Part shown: positions 11,923 through 22,964 of the stretch, in pieces | How the letters are laid out: every line of letters starts with the position of its first letter | Position numbering within the stretch: position 1 is the stretch's first letter | Assembly: GCF_052857255.1 (NCBI RefSeq) | Contig: NC_135497.1 | Span: 196,264,006-196,328,005 of the forward strand | Source: Amblyomma americanum | Lineage: Eukaryota; Arthropoda; Arachnida; Ixodida; Ixodidae | Reading direction: 5' to 3' | DNA: 64,000 bases | Position numbers and translations under genes: made by a program | The notes under the pieces: generated by a model | Told to the model about the DNA's origin: nothing | The model's database searches: none | Seen by the model: the letters and a program-made list of their open reading frames with translations, nothing else

Positions 11923-12298
11923 CGTTAACGTGTGCTGACATCGCACAGCACACGGGCGCCCTAGCGTTTTTCCTCCATAAAAACGCAGCCGCCGCGGTCG
12001 GGTTCCCTAGGGCGCCCGTGGTAGTTCCCGGGTTCAAACCCGACCGCGGCGGCTGCGTTTTTATGGAGGAAAAACGCTAAGGCGTCCGTGTGCTGTGCGA
12101 TGTCAGTGCACGTTAAAGATCCCCAGGAGGTCGAAATTATTCCGGAGCCCTCCACTACGGCACCTCTCTCTTCCTTTCTTCTTTCACTCCCTCCTTTATC
12201 CCATCCCTTATGGCGCGGTTCAGGTGTCCAACGATATATGAGACAGATACTGCGCCATTTCCTTTCCCCCAAAACCAATTATTATTATTATTAAGAAG
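11923..12298 (+). mobile_element. Ruka-like SINE in a head-to-head foldback
   Basis: The right part (12037-12298) is a tick tRNA-derived SINE body sharing text such as GTGCTGTGCGATGTCAGTGC and ACGATATATGAGACAGATAC with the copies at 40609 and 62294, ending in an (ATT)n tail. The left part (11923-12005) is the reverse complement of the SINE's first ~80 bp, with a ~30-bp spacer holding a B-box-like GGGTTCAAACCC. The A-box is absent. The result is a hairpin with arms of about 80 bp and few mismatches. Ruka is the name used for such SINEs in Rhipicephalus; the assignment is from memory of the family. Confidence 0.7.
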
Positions 12299-12754
12299 TT
12301 GTATAGCGGGCTTTCTCGACACAATTCGCGCCTTACTACTGATAACTTTTACCGAGCTGTGTCCAACGATTACTCTTCCGTTCGAGAGCCGGCAGGGCGT
12401 ACTACCTTCTCCGCGGCACTGCTGCGCACTTGTAAGCGCGCTCATGAGGCTCACGAGGCACGTGCGCGTGCCGGAGGGATTTGCCCAGCTGCGCAACCCC
12501 GGCGTCGACTTTTCCTTCGCTTTTCTCCTTGGTCACGAAGCGCGGGGTGCCGCGGGGACCCGCGGACGCGCGTGACGCGACGGCTGCTCGCCTCTGCGGC
12601 ACCTTGAATAGGACGCAAGCTGCGTTTGCGCACACTCGCAGAGACGCATGTGCCCTAAGAGCTCTGCGCTCCATTGGAAGCCGCCGAAGTGCGCGGGGCA
12701 AAGGGGAAGACGGAGACAGAAAAATTGGAGGGGCAACAAAGCTCCGCCTTAAGT
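12299..12754. other. unassigned GC-rich DNA
   Basis: Several overlapping open frames on both strands between 12402 and 12768. None shows a recognisable domain, so I treat them as compositional. Confidence 0.35.
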
Positions 12755-13195
12755 GCATGACGCGATAGCGTTAATGGGTTATTTCGTATATACGCAGAAG
12801 GCTATTCTGTACTTTACATTCGTAGATCCCTGGAAATCATCCTACCCCTCTTGGCGCAGTGGTGCAGCGGTGACGCGATGCGCCACTGCCTTGCGATTAC
12901 AGGTGCTCCCAGCGGTGGGCCTTGTGCGACCCCAGGTTGCTGTTCCCGAGCGACCAATCATTAATTTAACTGCCACCTGCCATGGTGGGCTGTTTGCTGA
13001 CTATCCGGTGGGCAGGTTGGGATGACGCCGCAAGGTCACGTGACCTAGATGTCCCACCTGCCTCCTATAGGTTGCTCTCTGGGCGCCACCTGCCATAATC
13101 ATGCTCGCGATTTTTCTCTCACACCGTTGACGCCGACAACGCCGACACCAGATTATCTGGACAACGTGTCTTTCAACGCTATCGCGTTAATAAAA
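12755..13195. repeat. terminal-inverted-repeat element with GCCACCTGCCA motifs
   Basis: The ends carry CGCGATAGCGTTAA (12761-12774) and AACGCTATCGCGTTAA (13175-13190), inverted relative to each other. The interior includes GGCGCAGTGGTG, which looks tRNA-like, and paired CCACCTGCC/GGGCAGG motifs. About 120 bp of the interior is found in reverse orientation at 39755-39890. It has no coding capacity, so it is probably a non-autonomous DNA element. Confidence 0.5.
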
Positions 13196-14289
13196 AGCAA
13201 CAAAGCAAACGATGCGGAAGATTGGCGATGGTCACCTGGGAGAGGACCACAGAGTTCGCACTGATAGCAGGGTGACCCTGCTTGCTGTTCTCTCGTGCCT
13301 GCAGAAATAAAAATGAGCATGTTCCTGAGGCAAGCGCAAAATGACCTAGGCGGGTTGAAACGTTCGGATGTGTTGCACCAGTGGGCTTGTGAGCTACGCA
13401 TGTGCACCGCGGTTACACCGAGAGAGGTTCGTTCTAGCTCGCCGGCATTGTAAATCCCCTGCGTGTAATTGCCTTACTCTGTGGGAAAAGAATGTGACTA
13501 AAAGGGTGCTGTCTGCCCCGCAGGAAGGCCGTATATAACAGAAGAATCAGCTGGCAACCTTTCAGGAGAGATCGCCGACACGGTTGCACAGGGAAGCCAC
13601 GCGCAATTTTTTTTCCGAGTTTAGTCGTGGGCTCCTATTGCGGCAGCAAAAAAAAATGGTCGAATCTGCGGCACTGGTAAGCGATTTTAACACGCTACGC
13701 TGGAGTTGAATACCATAAACAACAGTAAGGGTTCCCATCTTTCTAGCTCCTATTCTGGAAGGGAGTTTCCTACACTCAACGCTCCCCAAATTCCAGATGC
13801 AGTAGCAAAAAACACCATTTTGAGCTATTCACACCGCCCCTGGCGTCTCGCATGCTTCTGCTCAGTCACGTGACCATGGCGGTGAGTGACATTCCCAACG
13901 TTGGCTCGCCGCTCGCTTCTACTGCCTCTCAGGCACCTGCTGTGATACAAGAGGTCGCACTGTCGCCATTACAGTCAGCTGTACATTGAACGGTTCTGCC
14001 GAAGCCTCCAGCGCGCTCCCACGATACCTGATCTTCTGCTGTATGCGCCGCCATACCGCGAGAGCTCCAGCTTAGGCGTCGTTCTCGGAGCTTTTTCGGT
14101 ATGGTACGTGTGGTGTTTTGCAGTCGACTGCAGCGTGGTGCATCAATATAGAACTGCGATGGAACCGAATTCCAACGCCGAACTCTTGATAAAGCTTCTG
14201 AGGCTGCATTGTTTCCTCAGTGATATTAAGCAGCCAAGTTTTAAAGACACGAAGATGAAAGCAAACACTGCGACGCCAGAACCCTTCCG
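13196..14289. other. unassigned
   Basis: No gene recognised. Short unrelated open frames only. Confidence 0.4.
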
Positions 14290-14432
14290 GTGGTGTCATT
14301 TTCAACTTTCTTGTGCTGGAAATTGGTCAATTTAGCGTGGTGCATGACCATGGAAGCTGCAGTGAAACTGCGTTTCTGCTCTACCAACTGAGCTATGGCG
14401 GCGGCTGTCCTACCTCCTACTCTCGAGTGCAT
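14290..14432 (-). mobile_element. tRNA-derived SINE fragment
   Basis: On the minus strand, GCCGCCATAGCTCAGTTGG followed by TAGAGC is a tRNA 5' half with a good A-box. The expected B-box is eroded to GGTCATGCACC, so a functional tRNA gene is unlikely. The same GGCGGC acceptor-like stem occurs in the SINE head at 51346. I read it as the head of a decayed SINE. Confidence 0.45.
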
Positions 14433-14526
14433 TTATGTTGCATGTAGCCTAAACTCGACAGGGTTCAGCAGAGTCACCTTCGACCGTAGCGGAGGACGTG
14501 GAACGTCATGTAAATGAGCTTATTAT

Positions 14527-14572
14527 GTGAGCAGAAACGGAGTAAGCTGCCCTCTAGCTAACTGACTTTTAG
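14527..14572. repeat. foldback element, partial copy 3
   Basis: GGAGTAAGCTGCCCTCTAGC matches one arm of the foldback elements at 530-653 and 54741-54868. The other arm is missing. A solo LTR begins 10 bp downstream. Confidence 0.4.
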
Positions 14573-14582
14573 GGTTAGGTAT

Positions 14583-15533
14583 TGTTACGTTTGGAGGCGC
14601 CAACATGCCAAGAATATTCAGGCCACTGAAAAGCATCAATCGACAGAGGCTTCAAAGGGCCGTCGACGTGGTTGCAGCGCCACGAGTGCAGGTGGTGGCG
14701 TCTACAAGGGACCTCCCCCCCCCCCCCCCCCCCCCCCCCTGCTGTTTACGGGGTGAAACGGCCATCCGCTGTCTGAGAACGGCTTTGGTTAACCTGTCTT
14801 TTGTTCTCAACGCCGGACCCACCCGGGACATGTTTCTCCCGGAGGAGACGACGGGGGAGCCGGTGAGCGGCGGGACTGCAAATGAGCCGTGGCAAATGCG
14901 GCCGGGTTTGACTAAGCCAACGTCGCCGGAATCCTCGTGCTTCGAAAACAACTTCGTCTTAGACTGTGCTTTTATACGTGGAACCTTCTGCAAACTGTAG
15001 TGGCAACCTTTAGTTCTCACGCTCCACGTGGAACCTTCTGCAAACTGCGGTGGCAACCTGTAGTTCCCACGCTACCGCTGTGAAGTGCAGGTGACTGACC
15101 TTCGACCCTGCCATGGGACCCCCTTCGTGCTATTCATCAGTGCTGCCTGGAGAGCGCGGACCATAACTTGCCAGAAGTGGCAAGAGTGTGTTGTTGGGGC
15201 CGTCCTGGAAGGCGGATCCTAAAGACTGGACACGTGATCGACGTCACAGTGGTTGGACGCATTTTTAATGAACTAAATTCCCCAACTAAGGACCTGGGGA
15301 CAGGGGACCCTATTTAAGCAGCGATCTGGCGTGTGATCACCAGCTCCCGATTCACTCTTTCGAACTTTGTAACAATGTAAATAAAACCTTTCAGTCTCTT
15401 CTTCACCTCGAAGACCCTCTCATCTCTTCGTCATCCCCACAACAGCAATCTCCCGATCCGGAACCCGGGGACACCGACCTTGGCGAGAGACGGCACAGGC
15501 GTACCAGGGGCCCGCATCTAACAGTATGCTGCC
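14583..15533 (+). mobile_element. solo LTR (TGTTA...TAACA) with 4-bp target duplication
   Basis: The segment begins TGTTACGTTTGG and ends CATCTAACA, giving 5-bp inverted termini. It is flanked by GTAT on both sides (14579-14582 and 15534-15537), a 4-bp target duplication. A TATA-like TATTTAAG lies at 15311-15318 and AATAAA at 15380-15385, both + strand and in the order expected of an LTR promoter and polyadenylation site. No internal retroelement sequence or second LTR is seen nearby, so it is a solo LTR left by recombination. It contains a run of 25 C (14715-14739) and a 50-bp tandem duplication. Confidence 0.7.
14976..15075. repeat. 50-bp direct tandem duplication inside the solo LTR
   Basis: Two adjacent copies start ACGTGGAACCTTCTGCAAAC at 14976 and 15026 with a few mismatches. 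They sit in the likely upstream (U3) part of the LTR, where duplicated enhancer-like blocks are common. Confidence 0.75.
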
Positions 15534-18500
15534 CAAGCCCTGAGGTAGATTTCTTTCACTCAACATACAGGATACTTACGGTTTGCAACGGAAACAAAAT
15601 TTATATTCAGAATATGAAAAATTCTAGCATTTACGAAGATTGCAACCGTGGTTTCAGTCTTCTCAGATCTCCGGTGCCGCGTTTAAAAGCTTCCTCCAGC
15701 ATATTTAGGGATCGATACCTACTCCGGGACTTAGGCAGCATACCTTACCCCTAAAAAGGGAGTGGAGGGGGATAGTGTGAAACTTGCTCACTGATTGGTG
15801 GTTTTTACTGTGCTTTTTCATCTCATTTCTTGACTCATCATAAGCTTGACAAGATAATCGTTGTTAGTGGTCTATACTTGTACCATTCGTGATCTTTATA
15901 AGGTGCCAGCGCCAAATAAAGATCGTTTAGTGGAAGTTTAGCTCTCGTGTTATGTCCCTTGAATTTTGTGCGCTATGGATCCCCATATAGGCTTATTCGT
16001 GCCTACAGTGCAAGTGCCGTGTGGAACGTGGTCGAACGGGGATGGCTGCAGCTGTACGAGAACCCTCTTACGCTAACTGCGGCACCAAGACTGACCGATG
16101 CCCTCGGTAAGCTATTGATAACGGTAACGGTAGATAACGGTAAGGAAATGAGAGGCTAGCTTTGTCATCTTGTCATGACCGAGGTATTTTAACGCAGTAT
16201 GTTGCCCGCCTGCGTGCAAGCGGCCAAAATCTGCTTCATGCCGTGTACGTCCCGTAAGCCTTTCAGCTATTCAAAAGAAAATAAGTTGATTCGGCAGTAA
16301 TCTAGGTGCTCACCAGAGAGCCGCGACTGCGAGGCTTACGTCTTCGCGAATACGTCACGGCAGCGCCAAGCTGGCAGAGATTTAAAAATACTGAACCGTT
16401 GGCTCGCTACATCCTCTTCAGCATAAAAATGTTTTCACATAACGAAACTAGACGTAATATCGACTGATATGAAATTAACTCTTGATTGAAAAAAAAAATG
16501 AAAAAGAAACCGTGCTCATTTACGCATGACATCCCACGGCGCATTGTAGAGGGTTTCAATCCGAGCTGGCTGTGAGAATGACGGTAAGCATTGTACACTC
16601 CATCGTGGGCAGTTCGACTAGGCACTGCCGGAAGGCATCGACGTCGACATGCGAAGAGGAATGAACTGGGCCGCGTTCTAGCAGCGAGAGAGGCGCCAGT
16701 GGGATGACCGACGAACTGCCAGGCGCACACTACGAATGGTGCCTCTTGCAAGCGGGAAGCTGAGCGCATCACCAGGACCCGGGCTCGCAGACCTCGACTT
16801 AAGCTTCACACAAGCCGGACGTCGAACGCGAAGCAATCAACTCGCCAATAAGCTACTCCAATGCGTTCCGAGAAAATGCCCCGCCTAGCCGGAGCTGCCT
16901 TGAAACATATCCAAACAGCGTAGCCGTTGGGTCATCAGTCACTGACCCTGCATATAATGCCTAATCGAAAACCGAATGGCTTTGCGCCACACGCGCAAGG
17001 ACGACTACTGGCGCCATCTTCGCACGGCGTTTGCCCGCCACAGCCTTTGGTAAATTACTTCACCTGGCACAAGGGATAGATAATGTTCAAAAAAGTGAAA
17101 GGACGTGAGTTGGAGCGCACCCAATTGAAAAGTGTGCATAGCCGTCAAACACAGGATGTCGCCGTGGATGCATCCATTTCGAAGGGTGGCGTGTCGGGCC
17201 CAAAATAATATCGCTCAAGCTCGACTCTGACACGAGTCATTCGTCAAAATGATACAGTGTCTGCCCGCACGACCAAGATCTATCGGCATATATTTGCGAA
17301 TGAGCAACAAGACCATGAATGTTTCGCTGAGTTCACGCTTCACATTCGTGTTGTGATCAGTTCGTTTAAAAGGACGATTATTCTGAAATTTTAAGATTTT
17401 TTCTACTTTGCCGGGAAAGGCTAAAATGCATCTTTAGGTGGCACTGGGCTGATTTTTTAGTGGATTCTTTTCTCTGAACGTAGCGTCGGTTAAGCCTGGT
17501 AAGGCATGCTTTAAAAGCGAGGTTTTACAAAAAATATTTTGGCGAATTTGTTTGCTCTCAGATGCCCTTAGCAGAAAGACAGCTGATAGCCTTGTCGATC
17601 AAGCAGTGTTGTTTTTTATTACAATGAAAAAATCCGTAATTAGACGCCGAGAGCATCCTTAAAGCGCTTCCGACTATAATGTACCGTTCACTTCCTCGAC
17701 CACGAGCGTTCAAGTGGTTCGGCAGTGACTGCTGGAGTTTGAATGAAATTAACGGTGACCTGTCATTCATGATGAAAGACAGGGCCTCATCACATGTGTT
17801 AGTGCCCTGTCGTGTCCGCTGTGATATAAGTCCATCCCTATTTTTTCCACTTCCGTGGATACGCTGCGGAGGAGGTGACTCTATCTGCTTGCGGAACGTC
17901 ACCGCATGCTACTAGAAATGGCGCCATTTTTCCACAGGCAGCAAAGGGAAGGTGAGCGTTTTGTCACTCGCAGACTAAGTTTTCTCGCTTATGATTGCAC
18001 CCAAGTAAGGAGATGCTTAGAAAACAGATTGGTGACGTTTAAAGCTAGCCGCATACCTCTCAGGACTACGTCCGCCTGTTCTTCGCTGGAACGCCAGGCA
18101 TGTGTCTTCCATTTTATTTCTTGGTCAGATCAGGGTCAACCTCTTTCATCCGCGACGAACACTGGGTACACTTTCGAGGAAAACCTCCGGAGAGCGTCCA
18201 TAGCTCGGAGCGGTGATGCCCCCGTGTATCCGCGGGGTGGCGTCGTTACCCCACTGTGCTGGGGAAAGAAGAAAATTGGCAGTTAATCCGAATCAATGTG
18301 GCACTCTATGGATTTAATAGGCGACAATTATCATCGCCCCGATACGAAGGGATGCTACTGATCGTCTGTCTACTAGATAGCTTGCGGGAAGGAGCGGCGG
18401 CGTATGTCTGTGACCCTTGACTGCTATGCCCCTTAAGTGGCGCTATTTTCGTCGATCGGTCGCAGTATTAAGTTACTTCTGGAGCCTGGCTTATGGTCCC

Positions 18501-18780
18501 CGGTGCGATGGTCTACTCCGATAAGAATGCGGCTTTGTTGACGTGTGTTCATGTCTGTGCTGTTTGCACGCTGATGCGATATTTACAGGGCTAAAAGATG
18601 CGCTCAGCAGAGCACTGCGAGACGCCAGTCTGCGCGGTATCTTGACGCTGCGGCGTCGGCGGGCGTTTCGGCCCGCCTGGCGGACCTCAGGCGATGCGAT
18701 GCGACGCGACGTCTACCGGCCGGAGACGTGTCTGCGTTGTGGGCTCGGCATACTCGTTGTGCCTTAGGCGGTGCGGGCTG
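15534..18780. other. unassigned
   Basis: Open frames at 16407-16772 (minus) and 17906-18286 (+, 126 codons) lack recognisable domains, transmembrane segments or supporting splice context. No mobile element was recognised. Confidence 0.35.
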
Positions 18781-21650
18781 GCAACATTGTATTTATTTCT
18801 CTTTAACGTGCCCACTCTATTTTACGATCACCGAAGCTGGAAAGAGTTTCAGCCTTGCTAGGACTGCGACACGTCGACGACGCGGGCTTGACGCGCTGGG
18901 TTAAGTTAGATTGAGTACTGGTTTACTGGAGCTTCTAGCCAGTAGATGACGCTGTGTATAGGGAAATGAATGCTCCCGTGGTGTAGTTTTCGTTTCTATG
19001 GATCCTGCCCCGTGTTATTCGCGCAGGGGACAGGACGGCTACCACTGCACAACTTATTTGCAAGGTGCGGCGAAAAGCTTAGGCTTAGTTCAGCAGCGTG
19101 GCTTGTCGGGCTTGTTTGTGCATAGTCGAATAAAAAACTGTATCGCAGCAGAAGACGAAAGCTGTCTTCTGTGCGGTATAGTTTTTTTTTTTTTGATCGA
19201 ACTTAGGTTTAGACTTTTTCTTCGAATCATTGCTGGCAAAACTCTCTTCTCCTACGTGAAGGAGCTTCGAGGATATACTGTTCTGTGAGTTATGCTTGTA
19301 TTAACCAATAAGTACTAGAAGGCAGGGAATAGCGGTTAAGCCAACTTTCAGTTTCTGCCCGGCTTCTGTTGAACTGGCACCTTTTAGAGCTTTCCGTGTG
19401 CTGTCTTCAGGATGCCTGCACTTTCAGCGCGGAATTGTGTCTTTGAAAGGCGTATAGGTTAAGAAAAAAAGAACTTGCGGCTTTAAGAACGGAAAAACTG
19501 CACGATTTTGCCTTGAACGGAAACCTATTAGAACAAAATACACCTCACCGTTTCGGAAAACTGGCAGGGCCGAACACGAGCTTTACTCAAGGAGCTTAAT
19601 TAAAGACATGGAGTCAGCTGCATTTCGAATGCGCATTATCCAAGGAATGCTGTCGAAACGATCCGAACGCCTGCGGAGAGCTGTCCCTGATGACGTGTAT
19701 AGACAATTTCTGGGACAACTGAATGCTAAATAGGAGCTTCCCAGGTAGCATCGAAGATTGGAATGAGGCTGTAGAATTGTTGTGTAAGTTGCTGTGATGT
19801 TACCTGTTGAATTGGAACGTGAGACTAATGTTAAGAGTTAACAAATGGTTTTATAAGGCGCATGATAAGCATCATTTTAACGTTAAAATTAAATAGTACG
19901 CTGCTGCTGTGTTTCAAATGTTGTTTTAATGTTAAAAATAACAACTATATATGAACATTACAAACTGTTGTGTTATTATAATGTTCAGTAATAACTATAA
20001 TGGAATATTGCCAGTATTTTCAAGCACTGTGTCTCAGAACGTCTCCCACTGTTTGTGCAGTAGCGATGTTTTACAACTAGCATAATTTTTCAGCTTAAAA
20101 TCTGAGATGATGCCTGCTATATATTAGATGCACAGCCCCCAAAATTTCGTTTGAAATCTTTGCATGTTACCCATTCACGACAGACACTTATGGCTACCTT
20201 CACGGCTGGCTATATAAGCTTGAAGCCGTGCTATCCGTTCGGAGGTGAGTGCATGTTTCGTGTATTCGTTATGGTGTACTGCAGTGCGTGTTGCCTTCGT
20301 TGCCCCCTTTCCCTTACAAAGTGCTCACTGAAGTTGCGGCAGATCACAGTTGGCGGACCCGGTCTTGCAGGGTTGTGTTACCATTTTAGCGAAATTTGTA
20401 TATGCTTGAACGTTTAATTAGTGATAGGCAAATTTTACTCCAAAGCTAATTTGAAACGTTTCGCAAACGTTAGAGAAAAGCACATTAACCATATCGCAGT
20501 AATGTTGGATCGGAAATCAGAAAGGTACATTGCTGCAACGTTTTCGTGCTGCCTGGGTTAGCTGATTCATAATATTCGCGGCAGCATCGCTATTGTAAAG
20601 GCTTCGAAAGAACGTTCTCGGTGAAGGCTATATAACCGAAAAGTATGAGAGAGAAAAAACCACCGAACAGCATGCACTTGTGGTGTGGAAGTGTAGCAGT
20701 GGCTCGAAACACGCAATAAAACTACATAGCTCTACCGTGCACGTGGCTAAGCTCGAATCCCCTAGCTCTGAGAGCTCACATCTTGTTTTCATTGTCCTAA
20801 CCGTGCTTATATCGAGCACAGTTTCTCAGTTTCACCATACAGTTCCTAACAAGATGCGCCTGGACTTGCTTTTACGTTCTTGCGTATCAATATTTTTCAT
20901 TTCTGGCCACTGAATTCATCTCAGACTATAGCACCCCAATGATAGTGAAAACGTAAACAGCATTAACTGGAACCGTTGGGAGATCAAAATTGAAGGGAAC
21001 TAGCAGAATGATGCCACTCACGTGAGCGAGTGCGCTCAGGGGATTATTGTAGCGATAGCTACACTACGCAAGCACTTCGAGCCTTCAGCGTGGCACCTCT
21101 TGAGATGCGTGGCCGCCCTTGAGCTCCGTGGCGGCGCCGTGGCTGGTAACGTGGTTGGTCACGTGGTGCGGAGCAGCTGCCGGCGGCGCGGCGCGCCGGC
21201 GAAACAGAGTTGGAGGGGGGGGGGGGGGAGTGAATCCACGTTTAGGGACAAAGATGAAGAACGAACGCTCAGCGAAACGGAGCGGCGAAAGACTGGCTTT
21301 GCAGTTCGACTGAGCGAGTTCCATTCGACAAGATCTAGCTACCGCGTCACTCTAGGTTTAACCATAGCTAAACCACAGCCATTTTTTAAAGGCTACTTCA
21401 CATGGTACAGTGATCGACTTCACTCCTCTATTCTCGTAATTTTCTGTTTATCAAGCTAGCGCATATCACCGCCATGGATTATGAGAACTCGTATTTAAGA
21501 TTTCAGTGAGAATAATCTCGGCACGGAAGGGAGAAGTTGCTCTCATAAAGCGGGCTTGCAAGCTTCAGGCGTTGACAGGGGGCCAACTATTCTCGGCCCC
21601 TCCCGTAGATCAGTAAGTGCGCTTACTCGCTGACAGGAGATCTCCCTTAA
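18781..21650. other. unassigned
   Basis: An AT-rich stretch near 19850-20000 and a G-run near 21216-21230. I recognise no gene, RNA or transposon. Confidence 0.35.
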
Positions 21651-22964
21651 TACAGGCTATGTTCGTAATGTTTCGAGATTGATTTATTTTCTTCTTTAGA
21701 AATGATTCCCTAAAATAAATTCTGGTGCGTATGTATAGCGCTATCTTTTCAGGCTAATCTGAGCTATTTATCTTATTTGCTGTGGCAGCCGGTAGGTGGC
21801 ACTACATGCAAAAAAATACGCTGTCACTAGTCGTTTGAGCATTCTACTGTGAATGAATGCGGAGAGATAGACGTCCACCTCGAACAGCGTGTAAACATAA
21901 AATTCTGTGTGAAGCTTGGAAAGACAGCCACACAGATGTATGCGCTCCTTCGTGACGCTTATGGCAACAACAAGATGTTTGTTTCGGGGAGAATGTCGGT
22001 TCGGTGGAAGACGACACAAGACAGGGGCGTCCTTCAACCTCACAGAATGAAAACAACGTGGCTCGGATCAGGGAAATCGTACAGCAAGACCGCACCATTA
22101 CAGTCCGCATGCTATCAGATGCTCTTGACATTAGTAAGACAACATGCCGCCAAATTCTGAGAGAGAACTTGGGGAAACGAAAGCTGAATGCCAGACTTGT
22201 GCCGCACTCCCTCACACAGGACCAGAAGGACACGCGGGCATCAGCGAGCGCTGATTTGCTCTCCGAGGCAGAGAAGGATGCTGCATTCGTCGACAGCATC
22301 ATTGCTGAAGACGAAACATCGTGTTTTCAATACGATCCTGAAAAATAGGCAGAGCGCCGAATGGCGGTGCTCGAGCTCTCCGGCGTCGAGAAAGGTGCGG
22401 CGACCGAAGACCAAAACAAAGACGATGCTGACCGTTCTTTTTCGATGCCAGAGGTGTCATACACCACGAGTTCGTCCCACAAGGGCAGACGGTGAATCAG
22501 GTGTTTTATATCCGCGTGCTCCAACACATGCGTGATGCACTGCGACGCCGTCGCCCTGACTTACGGGCATCTGGACAATGGAGCCTTCTCCACGATAACA
22601 CAAGGCCGCACATTGCTCTCAGCGTGACAAAATTTCTCGCCAAGCACAGTATTACTGTACTTCCCCATCCGCCATACTCGCCTGACTTCACCCCATGCGA
22701 TTTTTTCTTGTTTCCTCGTGGGAAGAGAGCCCCCAAAGGTCGCTGGATGGGGAGCGTGGAGACCATTCAAGACGCCACGAGAAATGAGCTGACAGCCCTG
22801 CCAAAAGAAGCGTTTCCCTACTGTTTCCAATACCTCAAGAAGCGCCGGAAGCTGTGTATCGACAGCAAGGGAGACTATTTCGAAGGGGTGCTGCACAAAT
22901 GATTTCAATGTTAAACGCATTTTTTAATGGACTCAGTCTCGGAACTTTATGGACAAAGGTTGTA
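21651..22964 (+). mobile_element. mariner transposon (degenerate)
   Basis: The 1.31-kb unit is bounded by TA dinucleotides and imperfect inverted repeats of about 32 bp: 21651-21682 (starting TACAGGCTATG) and 22933-22964 (ending GGACAAAGGTTGTA), identical at roughly 24 of 32 positions by eye. Length, TA ends and the D34D transposase match the Tc1/mariner superfamily, mariner branch. The reading frame is broken several times, so the copy is inactive. Confidence 0.85.
21849..22902 (+). pseudogene. mariner transposase, D,D34D type
   Basis: The protein is spread over three frames. The N-terminal helix-turn-helix part contains NIKFCVKLGKTA and TYALLRDAYG-like text. A second frame from 22004 holds DDTRQGRPSTS and a second DNA-binding helix, up to AEDETS with the first catalytic Asp. 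A third frame, from about 22440, gives GVIHHEFVPQGQTVN, the LLHDNTRPH box with the second Asp, and YSPDFTPCDFFLFP. The second and third Asp are separated by 34 residues. A TAG stop closes the second frame at 22346-22348. Confidence 0.85.

Noticed and set aside
17906..18286. 126-codon open frame as a gene
   Set aside because: No recognised domain, no splice evidence and length within chance expectation for 64 kb.
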